Shown: one piece after another, positions 1-9,418 of the stretch
Layout: each line of letters starts with the position of its first letter
How positions within the stretch are numbered: position 1 is the first letter of the stretch
Assembly: GCA_016721605.1 (NCBI GenBank)
Contig: JADKHS010000020.1
Span: forward strand, 1 to 42,227
Reading direction: 5' to 3'
Source: Nitrosomonadales bacterium
GTDB lineage: Bacteria; Pseudomonadota; Gammaproteobacteria; Burkholderiales; Gallionellaceae
Length of the DNA stretch: 42,227 nt
Notes under the pieces: model-generated
Databases searched by the model: none
The model's input: the letters and a program-made list of their open reading frames with translations, nothing else
What the model was told of the DNA's origin: nothing
Translations under genes and position numbers: made by a program

Positions 1-30
1 GGGGGCGCTATACCCTGCACTTGCCAACGA

Positions 31-1250
31 ATGTGTGAACGAGACACAGGTGAAAACAGAAGAACAAAAAATGGCCGCCGTATAAGCGACCCTTCATCTG
101 CGGTTCTGCAACGTTTTGCGCCGCACTATGACGATATTGTTGCCAGTATTTATCGTGCAGGCAGCTGTATTGAAAATTGGCGTGCGCCGATCAGCAAGTT
201 GGCCGAGGTATTCGATTCATGGGTAGTGCAGCTTCTTTGCGTAAACAAACAAACGCGCGCTATTCAATGGGCATATGAAGGTGGAAGTGTTGAGCCAGCG
301 GCAGGCGTGGATTTTCTTCGTACGTACCATTTGATAGATCCACGCCTTAAAGATGTGGTTATGTTTCCTGTTAATGAGTGGTACTCCTGTGAAGACCACT
401 ATGATGAATTATTTGTCCAACAGGATCGCTATTATTCTGAATTCCTGATCCCTTATGGAGGTCGTTTTTTATTTGGCGCAAAAATTTTTGAAGATGATAC
501 TTCGGTTTGCTTATTCTGTAACATCACAAAAATTGGCAGGCCTCCACTTAGCCTGGACGAAAAACAGGCCTTTTCGCGTATCAGCGAACATTTCGTAAAA
601 GCACTTAGTATCGAGCGAGCGCTGGGTCAAAAACCGGATCACCTATCGGTAGGTGCTGGGCTATTGGAAAAAATGCGCCAGCCGATGCTGCTGATTGGTT
701 GTCAACGCCGTATCGGCTACTGTAATCAGGCTGGTCGAGCCTTGCTCATGCGCAATGACATGATTTGTGATAAAGGCGGACTGCTGGTGTGCCATGATTA
801 TGAGAGTGACCGTAATTTTACTATCGCTATTCGCGGGCTGGGTTTGGTGCCATTTAGTACGCATGGCATGGATCATATTTCAGCGGATCGCCAATCTATC
901 CGATTAAAGCGACGTGATGGGGCGCGTGTGATGGCTACGTTGCTGGCGCTACGCCCGGAGTCCACAATGGGTAGCTTTGGTTCTACACCGCAGGCATTAT
1001 TCACGGTATTTGAGCCGGGTACAGCGGTAGATATTGATCCGTTTCTCTTGTCAGCGACATTTGATTTAACCACTGCCGAAGCGCGACTCGCCGCTAAAAT
1101 TGTCAACGGCCAAACACCGGAACAAGCTGCACAAACGCTGGGCGTAAAAATCAGCACGGTTCGCAGTCAGTTGGTCGCCATCTATGGTAAAACCGGCGCA
1201 ACGGGCAGGCTGATTTGGTCAGGTTGGTGTTATCGGCCACAGCGTTTTAA
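31..1250 (+). CDS. LuxR-family transcriptional regulator, frameshifted near its 3' end
   Basis: The roughly 400-residue protein ends in a LuxR/FixJ-type helix-turn-helix: FDLTTAEARLAAKIVNGQ followed by AQTLGVKISTVRSQL, with the usual TxAEARLA and VRxQL signatures. The N-terminal ~300 residues resemble the uncharacterised sensory region of stand-alone HTH regulators; I recognise no defined ligand domain. Read straight, the frame runs on to 1458 as nonsense antisense to mnmC. A single missing base near 1204 restores QADLVRLVLSATAF and a TAA at 1248-1250, the expected LuxR ending, so I give the corrected end. The frame is open back to base 1, so the true start may lie upstream; ATG 31 has no clear ribosome site. 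It converges on mnmC with about 30 bases of overlap. Target genes are unknown. Confidence 0.7.
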
Positions 1251-3150
1251 CCCGCACGCTTGCATCAGGATGAAAGCCAAACTCCGTGCCGAATTCTTTA
1301 GTCGCCCACCGCCGTACAAGGCCTGGCGAAGGAGCCAATGCATTTACCACTGCCGATGGCAGTGGCGACAATTGTCCACATGCCATCGCCGCAATCAATT
1401 CACCGGAAAGCCCGGCAGTTATCAGGCCGCGAGTGCCATGTCCCAGACTGGTATATAACCCCGGCAATAATTCGCCCACCAGCGGCATGGCTCCGGGAAC
1501 GGAAGCTCTCACTGAGGCACGGCCATCCAGCTGCTCAACATCCAATGAATCAATATTCATCGACTTGGCTAGCGCCGGGGATATGTCCTCCAGCTTGGAC
1601 AAATTTTCTGCATGATCGGATGCGCGCAAGTCCACTGCCTCATCGTTGAAATCATGCGTCGCTCCCAGCACGTGCAGCTCTCCGGCGGATGGAGCGAGAT
1701 ATCCATTGGCAGAGACAATCGTCCGCAGATTTTCGCTATGGAGTGAAGCAGGCAGCAAAGTGATCTGCCCACGCACCGGCGTCAGCGGTAAGTGTGACAA
1801 CGGCGCAAACGATTTCACCTGATAACCGGTACAAACCACCACTATCTGAGCGTCATCAGACCATGTTTGTTGGCGCTCGTCTTTTCCCTCTACCCGCCAG
1901 CCGGACTCTACCGCTGTGAAGGATTCCACGCGATAGCCGGTACGCTGCATAATGGCTGGGCTCGCTGCCAATGCTGCGCACATCTGTGGCGGAACCAGCC
2001 AACCACCGGCAGGAAACCACAGACCACCATGTGCCAACTCGATGCCAGCCAGCCGGGATGCTTCAGCCGCATCCACGCGTCGCAATATATGCGCTGGCCA
2101 ATCAAGTGCCGCCAGCCGGTCGATCCGTTTTGCTTCGCGCGCAGAAAATGCCAGTTGCAGCTCTCCGCATTCCGCACGGGCGATGCCGTCAATGGGAAGC
2201 GTTTCATCCAGCAGGGCAAGCGCATGCCCATAGGATGCCAGCAAAAAGCGTTGCAACGGATCCATGCCTGCGCTTAACCGAAGATGCAATATTCCGCGCG
2301 GATTGCCCGATGCCGCCGCAGCCAATGCTGGCGCACTTTCGATCAGGGTAACGGAGACCCCGCGCATCGCCAAAGCTGCGGCAACGGCACAACCGGCCAC
2401 ACCGCCGCCGATCACGATGGCTTTTGTTACCTTGGCCCGCACCGGCGGCGAACCGGGAAGATAACCTTGCAGCATTTCGCGTTTGCGTCCGAAGCCTGGG
2501 GATTTGCTGACCTGAAATCCTGCTTGTTCCAAACCGCGCCTTACCCAACCGGCACAAGTATAGGTAGCAAATGAGGCGCCTGGTTGAGAAGTTCGCACAA
2601 CGCTTTCGAATATAGACTGCGTCCACAGTTCGGGATTGCGTGCCGGTGAAAAACCATCCAGAAACCATGCATCGATGCCGCCGCAGATTTCAGTTAGCGC
2701 ATCGGTTACGTCACCTATCACCAGCGTAAGGCGTATCTTTCCACCGCCAAAACTCCATCGATTCCAGCCGGGTACGCGGCGGCGCCAACGGGCAAGGAGT
2801 TCATCCGCATACTGCCGCAACGTGGGCCACAGTGCCAAAACATCGGCCAGCTCTTGCCCGTCAAGCGGATATTTTTCGACGCTGAAAAAATCCAGACTGC
2901 TATTGGATGGGGCGACTTCATCGAACAATTGCCAAGCGCATAAAAAATTTAACCCAGTGCCGAATCCTGTTTCGCCGATAGTAAAACATTCGCCGCTTGA
3001 TAACGATGAAAAACGTTCGGCCAGCCGATTGCCTTGCAGAAAAACGTGGCGTTTTTCCTCTAGTCCGGAATCGTTTGAAAAGTAGACATCGCTGAAACGG
3101 CTGGAAAACGGCTGCCCGTCCAGCCAGTCAAGCATGGAGGAAGAACTCAA
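1219..3150 (-). CDS. mnmC: Bifunctional tRNA modification enzyme MnmC (methyltransferase/FAD oxidoreductase)
   Basis: MnmC finishes mnm5s2U at tRNA position 34. Its FAD domain removes the carboxymethyl group from cmnm5s2U, and its methyltransferase domain then methylates nm5s2U with SAM. The 643-residue length fits the family (E. coli about 668). The N-terminal MnmD part shows the SAM motif GETGFGTGLNFL at residues 59-70 and the DUF752 signature DAWFLDGFSPARNPELW. The C-terminal part begins with a dinucleotide fold, VIGGGVAGCAVAAAL, near residue 245. The first codon at 3150 is TTG; ATG 3135 is possible but leaves almost nothing before the conserved DGQPFSSRFSDVYFS, so TTG is preferred. It stands alone, transcribed towards the LuxR gene. 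Confidence 0.93.
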   Translation of the reverse strand: MSSSSMLDWLDGQPFSSRFSDVYFSNDSGLEEKRHVFLQGNRLAERFSSLSSGECFTIGETGFGTGLNFLCAWQLFDEVAPSNSSLDFFSVEKYPLDGQELADVLALWPTLRQYADELLARWRRRVPGWNRWSFGGGKIRLTLVIGDVTDALTEICGGIDAWFLDGFSPARNPELWTQSIFESVVRTSQPGASFATYTCAGWVRRGLEQAGFQVSKSPGFGRKREMLQGYLPGSPPVRAKVTKAIVIGGGVAGCAVAAALAMRGVSVTLIESAPALAAAASGNPRGILHLRLSAGMDPLQRFLLASYGHALALLDETLPIDGIARAECGELQLAFSAREAKRIDRLAALDWPAHILRRVDAAEASRLAGIELAHGGLWFPAGGWLVPPQMCAALAASPAIMQRTGYRVESFTAVESGWRVEGKDERQQTWSDDAQIVVVCTGYQVKSFAPLSHLPLTPVRGQITLLPASLHSENLRTIVSANGYLAPSAGELHVLGATHDFNDEAVDLRASDHAENLSKLEDISPALAKSMNIDSLDVEQLDGRASVRASVPGAMPLVGELLPGLYTSLGHGTRGLITAGLSGELIAAMACGQLSPLPSAVVNALAPSPGLVRRWATKEFGTEFGFHPDASVRVKTLWPITPT

Positions 3151-3257
3151 CAGTCGTCCGACCTGGCTGCAGGCAGCTTTAGTAGCTTAACAAGGATGAA
3201 TAAAATCATCTGATGCTTGCAAGTAAGGCAGTTGCCATAAGCTTGAAATAGAATTTA

Positions 3258-3545
3258 TCAGTCTGGTGGACATTCACGTAAACTCAGTAAGTTAACTGGT
3301 TGTTCTCCATCGTGATCAGTTTTTAAATACTTGTGGCCAAGTGAACTGACAGCGACAACTGCCCAAAATGGATGTCCGCCTACGTGGGCATAAAATCGCC
3401 ATTTACCAATTGAAATACCCTCAATCGCCTCTTCCACAGATAATTTCCAACGGACTCCCTCAGCATTCACTCCACCTATAAATTGAATGCGCTCATGTGC
3501 AAGCTGACTGTTACTCTTTTTGACACAGGTAATTCGTAAATCCAT
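3258..3545 (-). CDS. DUF3892 family small protein
   Basis: A 95-residue cytosolic protein with the DUF3892 pattern: ITCVKK at the N-terminus, HERIQFIGGVN, then WKLSVEEAIEGI, and a C-terminal HKYLKT..NLLSLRECP. The molecular function of the family is unknown. The ATG at 3545 is preceded by a strong AGGAGG Shine-Dalgarno about 5 bases upstream, which supports a real gene. It lies upstream of mnmC on the same strand with a gap of about 110 bases, and a MITE-like element lies about 140 bases 5' of it. No signal peptide or membrane segment is visible. Confidence 0.8.
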   Translation of the reverse strand: MDLRITCVKKSNSQLAHERIQFIGGVNAEGVRWKLSVEEAIEGISIGKWRFYAHVGGHPFWAVVAVSSLGHKYLKTDHDGEQPVNLLSLRECPPD

Positions 3546-3975
3546 GCTTTCCTCCTGATAGCCATTTATTGAGATGGTTACGCTAATTTAAAAAATCTAT
3601 CATAAACAGTTAGGTATGCCAGCAATTAGCAGTGATTACCGGTCATCATAAAATTTATGTAAACGACATTTTTGTTCGCTTTAGGGCACCTCTAAAAATT
3701 AAGAGTTCTAAACAAGACTAGGCGCGAATAAAAAATGTTGACGCAGCATATAATTGATATGTAAGGAAACATTTTTTGTGAGCAACAACGTATTGTAACG
3801 AAATCTGAATTTTTAGAGGTACCCTTTATTTTATCAAGTTCACGGAGTTCTTTATCCCCTCCTTCATCCTGAAAATAGAAAAAAGACCAGATTTTTAGCC
3901 TAGTCCTTAAACAAACTATTACTTTTTGTGATTCGCAGATTATTTCATGCTGCACTTACATTATGATTTGCCGAT
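3546..3975. other. AT-rich intergenic region holding MITE copy 1
   Basis: The 430 bases between the DUF3892 start and the tyrA stop contain the MITE-like element at 3684-3824 and otherwise AT-rich sequence. I see no gene. In related bacteria aroA commonly follows tyrA; here it does not, and the aromatic run ends at this element-bearing gap. Confidence 0.6.
3684..3824 (+). mobile_element. MITE-like element, copy 1 (141 bp, TSD TTTA)
   Basis: The left end GGGCACCTCTAAAAATT is the inverse of the right end with one mismatch (GGTACCC in place of GGTGCCC). The element is flanked by a direct repeat TTTA at 3680-3683 and 3825-3828. A second copy lies at 21032-21173, near-identical over the first ~78 bases and again at the right end. 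There is no coding capacity. The ends and the 4-bp duplication suggest a non-autonomous derivative of an IS5-like transposon; that family assignment is inference. Confidence 0.8.
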
Positions 3976-4848
3976 TTATTGCGGAGTCCAGCTACTACGC
4001 ACCGATCGGGCAATGCTGAATATTTCTTCCAACTTGACAGCATCAACTTCCGCAAGCGCATTACGCAAAGTTTCCAGTTCTTTCATATAGTGCCCCATCT
4101 CGATCAACAATGCATCGCGGTTAGCCAAGCAGATATCACGCCACATTTCAGGCGAGCTTGCTGCAATACGGGTGAAATCACGGAAGCCACTAGCGGCGAA
4201 AGAAAGTAACAAATCGCGGTTTTCGCGCTGCGCTAAATTGTGTACCAATGCAAATGAGAGCAGGTGTGGCAGATGGCTGACTGCGGCAAACACTTCGTCA
4301 TGCTGCTTCGGCGTTAATTCGCTCACCAACGCGCCACACAATTCCCAGGCTAATCTTACGCGCGCCACTGCATCAGCGGAGTTTTCCGGTAGCGGAGTCA
4401 GAATTACTTTTTTGTTTTGATACAGATCAGCACGCGCCGCGGTAGCGCCACTTTGCTCGCTCCCTGCAATAGGGTGTGCCGGTATAAAGCGGGAAATATG
4501 CGTGGCCAAATGTTTATAAGCATCATTCACAACATCGCACTTGGTGCTGCCGCCATCAGTAATAAGTGTATGGGCACCCAGATACGGGGCGATGCGGGCC
4601 ATGATGTCGGCCATTTGGCCAACGGGCGTTGCCAGTAATATCAGATCGGCATCGCCCAGCTCTGCCGCAAGATCAGAGCCGCTACGGTTGATGATGCCGA
4701 GTTGTTGTGCTTGTGCCAGCGTCTGCGCGCTACGCCCAAAGCCGACCACTTCCTCTACCGCATTCATCCGCCGCAAAGCAAGCGCAAACGAACCACCGAT
4801 CAGGCCTACGCCAAAAATAACAACTTTGCGAAACAATGGCTTTGTCAC
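3976..4848 (-). CDS. tyrA: Prephenate dehydrogenase
   Basis: Converts prephenate to 4-hydroxyphenylpyruvate with NAD(P), the tyrosine branch of aromatic synthesis. The N-terminal Rossmann motif VVIFGVGLIGGSFALAL, then LLATPVGQM, TDGGSTK and HPIAGSEQSGA are all TyrA/PDH signatures, and HLPHLLSFAL follows in the helical dimerisation region. The frame is open up to 4980, inside aroF, but a GTG at 4848 (MTKPLFRK...) with GGAGAGGTGGGGA just upstream gives a normal 290-residue protein, so I use it. There is no ACT or chorismate mutase domain. It is the last gene of the gyrA-to-tyrA run, 35 bases after aroF. Confidence 0.93.
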   Translation of the reverse strand: MTKPLFRKVVIFGVGLIGGSFALALRRMNAVEEVVGFGRSAQTLAQAQQLGIINRSGSDLAAELGDADLILLATPVGQMADIMARIAPYLGAHTLITDGGSTKCDVVNDAYKHLATHISRFIPAHPIAGSEQSGATAARADLYQNKKVILTPLPENSADAVARVRLAWELCGALVSELTPKQHDEVFAAVSHLPHLLSFALVHNLAQRENRDLLLSFAASGFRDFTRIAASSPEMWRDICLANRDALLIEMGHYMKELETLRNALAEVDAVKLEEIFSIARSVRSSWTPQ

Positions 4849-4883
4849 GACTTTCCCCACCTCTCCACTAGCGTGAGACAGGA

Positions 4884-5900
4884 TTAGAGTGTGCGTCCAA
4901 TCGCTGTGGCGATGCCACCCAACACGCCCATCAACTTCTTCAATTCTTGCGGAGTCAGCGCCTGATCGGCATCGCACCAAGCCTCACTCGGATTGGGATG
5001 CATCTCTACCAATAATCCATCCGCCCCCGCCGCAATTGCTGCCTGCGATAGCGCCGCGACCATCCATGCCTTACCACCAGCGTGTGAAGGGTCGACTATT
5101 ATCGGCAAATGGGTTTCTTTTTTCATTACCGGGATGGCGGTCACATCAAGCACGTTGCGGTAATAAGTTTCAAAAGTGCGGATGCCGCGCTCGCAGAATA
5201 TGATGTTATGGTTGCCGCCGGCCGCAATGTATTCTGCCGCCATCAACCACTCGGAAATGGTAGCCGACATGCCGCGTTTGAGAATGACTGGTTTGTTGAT
5301 ACGACCCACTTCTTTGAGCAGGTCGAAATTTTGCATGTTGCGGGTGCCGATCTGTATTATGTCGACGTCATTTTCAAGAAAGGTGTCCAGCATGCGGACA
5401 TCCATTAGCTCAGTCACGATAGGCAGCTTAAATTTGCTGGCTGCCTGACGGAACATATCCAGCCCCTCAACACCCTTGCCCTGAAAAGTGTAAGGGCTGG
5501 TGCGAGGCTTAAATGCGCCGCCACGCATCAAACGGCAACCTGCCTCACTCACGTATTGGGCCGACAAGTCCATCTGCTGCTGCGTTTCTACTGAGCACGG
5601 ACCTGCAATAATCTGGATTTCCTTGCCGCCCAGCTGGATGCCGCCGATATCAATCACTGTATTTTCACGATGAGATTCACGCGATACGATCTTATATTGT
5701 TTAACTATGTGCATTGCCGACTCCACTCCGGGCAATGGGGTAAACATTTCTTCGGTCAGCTTGCGCTCATCACCGATGGCACCAATCACAGTGCGTTCAA
5801 TGCCACGGGAAATATTGGCATCCAGCCCGGCGTCCTTGAGCTTCTTTACCACCACGCCTATTTGGTCGTCGGTAACATCCTTGTTCATTACAATAATCAC
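4884..5900 (-). CDS. aroF: 3-deoxy-7-phosphoheptulonate synthase (type I-beta, ferredoxin-like N-terminal domain)
   Basis: Catalyses the first step of the shikimate pathway, condensing phosphoenolpyruvate with erythrose 4-phosphate. At 338 residues it is the Thermotoga-type form: an N-terminal ferredoxin-like regulatory domain (about 1-70, MIIVMNKDVTDDQIG) fused to the barrel. Catalytic-region motifs visible are AGPCSVE at 99-105, RGGAFKPRTSPYTFQG, GTRNMQNFDLLKEVG and IIVDPSHAGGK. The start is a GTG that overlaps the hisC TGA (GTGA at 5897-5900), a classic translational-coupling arrangement. In characterised relatives the N-terminal domain mediates tyrosine feedback; here that is inference. 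Confidence 0.95.
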   Translation of the reverse strand: MIIVMNKDVTDDQIGVVVKKLKDAGLDANISRGIERTVIGAIGDERKLTEEMFTPLPGVESAMHIVKQYKIVSRESHRENTVIDIGGIQLGGKEIQIIAGPCSVETQQQMDLSAQYVSEAGCRLMRGGAFKPRTSPYTFQGKGVEGLDMFRQAASKFKLPIVTELMDVRMLDTFLENDVDIIQIGTRNMQNFDLLKEVGRINKPVILKRGMSATISEWLMAAEYIAAGGNHNIIFCERGIRTFETYYRNVLDVTAIPVMKKETHLPIIVDPSHAGGKAWMVAALSQAAIAAGADGLLVEMHPNPSEAWCDADQALTPQELKKLMGVLGGIATAIGRTL

Positions 5901-7027
5901 GCTGCTTCTCCTAACGCCTGCGCTAATGCAGACAGAAATTTCTCATTTTCACTTTCCAGACCAATGCTCACACGCAAATAATCTGGCATACCGTAGTTGG
6001 CAATCGGCCGCACAATCACCCCTAATTCCAGCAGACGACGATACATCTGGCTAGCCCCTTTTCCCCCACTCTGCACAGGATTTACAATGCGGCAACATAC
6101 GAAATTTCCATATGAGGGAATATACTCCAGACCTAATCGAGTCAACCCTTGCGTAATCTGTTCCATTCCAGCCTGGTTCAATTCGCAAGTTCGCCTTACA
6201 AAAGCCTCGTCCTGTAACGCCGCTACAGCAGCAGCCTGCGCTATGCTGTTGACATTAAACGGTTGCCGCACCCGGTTCAGCATGTCCGCTACCAATTCAC
6301 TTGCCAATGCATAACCCACGCGCAATCCGGCCAAACCATATGCCTTGGAAAAAGTGCGGGAAATGATCAAGTTGGGAAAATCGCGCAACCAGCCCACACT
6401 ATCGTAACGCAAATTTTGCGGCAGATATTCGTTGTACGCCTCATCCAGCACCACCAACACTTGCGGCGGCACCGCACGCAGAAAGTCCAGCAATTCCGCC
6501 GCACTAAGAAAAGTACCCGTGGGATTATTTGGGTTCGCGATGAACACCATCTTTACCTTATGCTGCACTGTAGCTTGCAGCATTGCGGAAAGATCGTGGC
6601 CGAACCCTTCAGTGGCTGGCACGCTGATGCCTGTAGCGCCTGTCGCTTGCGTAGCCAGCGCATACACGGCGAAAGCATGGTCCGCATAAACTACTTTGTC
6701 ACCCGGTGCGAGGAAAGCGTGTGCGGCCAACTCCAATAAATCATTGGAACCATTTCCCAGCACGACGCATGCAGGTTCAATCTGATATCGCTCGGACAAT
6801 GCTTTCTTTAGATTGAAACCACTGCCATCGGGATAGCGTGCGATGTCGCTTATCGCAGCATGCATCGCGGCCACGGCTAGGGGGCTGGTGCCGAGGGGAT
6901 TCTCATTAGACGCCAGCTTGACGATGCCACTGATGCCGAGCTCGCGCTCCAGCTCGGCAATGGGTTTTCCGGGCTGATAAGGCGCTATGGCGCGGATATA
7001 AGGAGGGGCTAACTCACTGTAGTTCAT
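5897..7027 (-). CDS. hisC: Histidinol-phosphate aminotransferase
   Basis: A 376-residue PLP-dependent fold-type I aminotransferase. Motifs visible are SNENPLGTS near 40-48, ANPNNPTGTF at 164-173, DEAYNEY at 195-201 and SRTFSKAYGLAGLRVGY with the Schiff-base lysine at about residue 228. HisC acts in histidine synthesis. Copies placed in pheA-aroF-tyrA clusters often also, or mainly, transaminate prephenate, phenylpyruvate or hydroxyphenylpyruvate, so an aromatic role is likely from context. The ATG at 7027 has AAGG about 10 bases upstream. It overlaps aroF by 4 bases and lies 119 bases after pheA. Confidence 0.93.
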   Translation of the reverse strand: MNYSELAPPYIRAIAPYQPGKPIAELERELGISGIVKLASNENPLGTSPLAVAAMHAAISDIARYPDGSGFNLKKALSERYQIEPACVVLGNGSNDLLELAAHAFLAPGDKVVYADHAFAVYALATQATGATGISVPATEGFGHDLSAMLQATVQHKVKMVFIANPNNPTGTFLSAAELLDFLRAVPPQVLVVLDEAYNEYLPQNLRYDSVGWLRDFPNLIISRTFSKAYGLAGLRVGYALASELVADMLNRVRQPFNVNSIAQAAAVAALQDEAFVRRTCELNQAGMEQITQGLTRLGLEYIPSYGNFVCCRIVNPVQSGGKGASQMYRRLLELGVIVRPIANYGMPDYLRVSIGLESENEKFLSALAQALGEAA

Positions 7028-7146
7028 TTAATACCTTGATTAATTTCGTTTCTGTCATTACCGATAGAAACAGCCACTCAGTCATTGATAGAACTAAATT
7101 TCGTCTTCACGGAAATTAACGATATTTTTAAATTGCACAAACGGTC

Positions 7147-8214
7147 TTATAAGGAAACCGGGTATGAACCTAGCGTTTTTACGAACGCGGCGACTTGCTT
7201 TAATTCGAGCAGTGCGGCCGCCACTTTGGGTTCATGCTGATGCCCCTCAATATCCATATAGAACACATATTCCCACACGCCGGAACGCGCCGGCCGAGAT
7301 TCCAGTTTGGTCATGCTGACCTCATTTTTGGCTAACGGCGCCAGCAAATCGTAGACTGCCCCTGGGCGATTAGGCGCGGACATGACCAATGAGGTTTTAT
7401 CCCTGCCGGATGGTGTCACTTCCTGGTTTCCGATAACCAGGAAGCGCGTGGTATTGCGCGCGTCGTCCTCAATATTTTCAGCTAATAACGGGACACCGTA
7501 ACTCTTGGCCGCTTTTGCGCTTGCGATTGCGGCACTATCTGCCTGTTGCTCCAAAGCCAGAAGAATCGCTTGGGTATTGCTGCCTACTGATATGCGTTCA
7601 GCGTTAGGCAAATGCGTATTCAGCCAGGCTTGGCATTGCCCCAAAGACTGCGAATGCGAATACACACGTTTGATGGCAGAAAGGTCAGTCACCCGCGACA
7701 TTAAACATTGATGCACTGGCAGCATTACTTCACCACACACCTTGAGCTGGCTTTGCAACAACAAATCCAACGTGCGTCCTATAGCGCCTTCAGTAGAATT
7801 TTCTACCGGCACCACCCCATAATGTGCCTCGCCGCTTTCTACAGTTTGAAAAACTTCATCTATTGAAACACATGGCTTACCCAAAATTGCATGGCCAAAG
7901 CGCTTCTCTGTCGCTTCATGGGTAAAAGTCCCATTTGGACCCAAGTATGCAACACATAGTTGAGCCTCTAATGCACGGCAGTGGGACATGATTTCGGTAA
8001 ATAATTGCATGATGCTCTGATTCGGCAAAGGACCGGGGTTATTGCTAACCATACGCTGCAATATCTGCGCCTCGCGTTCTGGCCGCAGCACTGTATTTTC
8101 ACCCTTAAGATGTCCGATTTGTCTTGCCAGCGCCGCGCGTTGGTTTAGCAACTTAAGCAAATCTTCGTCAATGCGGTCGATTTGTTCGCGGTATTTCTTG
8201 AGTTCATCACTCAT
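7147..8214 (-). CDS. pheA: Bifunctional chorismate mutase/prephenate dehydratase (P-protein)
   Basis: Makes prephenate from chorismate and then phenylpyruvate, the phenylalanine branch. The 355 residues show an AroQ chorismate mutase domain (1-90, KYREQIDRIDEDLLKLLNQR), a prephenate dehydratase domain from about 94 (AYLGPNGTFTHEA, PVENSTEGAIGRTLDLL, ARNTTRFLVIG) and a C-terminal ACT domain (TSLVMSAPNRPGAVYDLL, KLESRP). The ESRP element is the classic phenylalanine-binding motif, so feedback inhibition is expected. The ATG at 8214 has AAGGA about 11 bases upstream and lies 20 bases after the serA stop. Confidence 0.96.
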   Translation of the reverse strand: MSDELKKYREQIDRIDEDLLKLLNQRAALARQIGHLKGENTVLRPEREAQILQRMVSNNPGPLPNQSIMQLFTEIMSHCRALEAQLCVAYLGPNGTFTHEATEKRFGHAILGKPCVSIDEVFQTVESGEAHYGVVPVENSTEGAIGRTLDLLLQSQLKVCGEVMLPVHQCLMSRVTDLSAIKRVYSHSQSLGQCQAWLNTHLPNAERISVGSNTQAILLALEQQADSAAIASAKAAKSYGVPLLAENIEDDARNTTRFLVIGNQEVTPSGRDKTSLVMSAPNRPGAVYDLLAPLAKNEVSMTKLESRPARSGVWEYVFYMDIEGHQHEPKVAAALLELKQVAAFVKTLGSYPVSL

Positions 8215-8234
8215 TGCTCACATATCCTTATTAC

Positions 8235-9418
8235 TTAAGCATCCAAAGGTAAGTCGCGCACCATGAGCACGCCTGGAATGGCGGCAATCTGCGCGATCAT
8301 CTCAGGAGGTGTGGCGATATCTGTATCGACTAGGGTATAAGCCATCTCACCACGCGATTTGTTTATCATATTGTGGATATTAATGCCGGCTCCGGCCAAA
8401 GCAGTAGAAATCTGCCCGAGCATATTCGGCACGTTGGCATTAGCGATGGCGATACGGAAAGACGATTCGCGCGGCATATTAATAGTCGGGAAATTTACCG
8501 TATTGTTCAGGTTACCGTGCTCCAGATAGTCGCGAACTTGCTCCGCCACCATTACCGCACAATTGTCTTCAGCCTCTTGCGTGGAAGCGCCTAGATGCGG
8601 CAGCGCAATCACTGCTGGGTTGTCCTGCGTCTTCTGCATGGGGAAATCGCAAACATAATAACGGATACGTTTGGCGGCGATACCCGCCAGCACTGCGTCT
8701 TCGTCCACGATACCATCGCGCGCAAAGTTCAGCAGCACGCTTCCTGGCTTCATCGCTTGTACGCGCTGTTCATTAATCAAGCCCCGTGTGGCGTCCAGCA
8801 AGGAATGTGCAGCGTAACGAAATCGCTCTGCTTAAGCAGATCTTCTATGCTGTGTGCTTTCTTTACCTGCGAAGGCAGTCCCCATGCTCCTTCTACGGTA
8901 ATGTCGGGATCGTAACCCACTACTTGCATGCCCAAGCCAATGGCGGCATCCGCCACCAGACGGCCAATGGCGCCCAAACCAATAATGCCCAAGGTACGGC
9001 CACGCAATTCAATACCTGCATAATGTTTTTTGCCGTCTTCGACCAGCTTGTGCAGCGTAGCGTCATCACCCTTTAAATTGGCGGTAAAATGCAGCGCAGC
9101 AATCATGTTGCGCGAAGCCAGCAACATACCCGCGATAACCAATTCCTTCACCGCGTTGGCATTGGCACCGGCAGCATTGAACACTGGTACGCCCCGCAAA
9201 TTCATCTTTTTAACAGGTACGTTATTAGTGCCAGCGCCAGCGCGGGCGATGGCTTTCACACTAGCCGGAATATCCATCTCCAGCATATTCTGCGAGCGCA
9301 CCAGGATCGCATCGGGTTCTGTAATGTCGCTGCCAACAATATAATTTGCAGCGGGCAAGCGGTTTAGCCCAACCGTTGAAATTTTATTTAACGTCAGTAT
9401 CTTAAAAGTTTTAGCCAT
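8235..9418 (-). CDS. serA: D-3-phosphoglycerate dehydrogenase, interrupted by one frameshift
   Basis: Oxidises 3-phosphoglycerate in the first step of serine synthesis. After correction it is a ~394-residue short-type SerA: substrate domain, NAD-binding GIIGLGAIGRLVADAAIGLG, then PHLGASTQEAE with the catalytic histidine, and a C-terminal ACT domain (NVPNMLGQISTALAGAGINI). The frame breaks near 8800: VTLHIP continues as LLDATRGLINEQ only if one base is restored inside the proline codon. No other damage is visible, which favours a sequence error over decay. ATG 9418 (MAKTFKIL) is preferred to the upstream ATG 9430. It overlaps the serC stop by 8 bases. Confidence 0.9.

Noticed and set aside
1251..1458. 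C-terminal extension of the LuxR protein
   Set aside because: It is antisense to mnmC and appears only because of the frameshift near 1204.
3692..3955. Open frame across MITE copy 1, with a similar one across copy 2 (21040-21291)
   Set aside because: The two frames share sequence only because the elements are repeats. They are AT-rich, lack a ribosome site and match no transposase.
4849..4980. Extended tyrA N-terminus overlapping aroF
   Set aside because: The extra 44 residues resemble nothing and overlap aroF coding sequence. GTG 4848 has a strong ribosome site and gives a normal TyrA.
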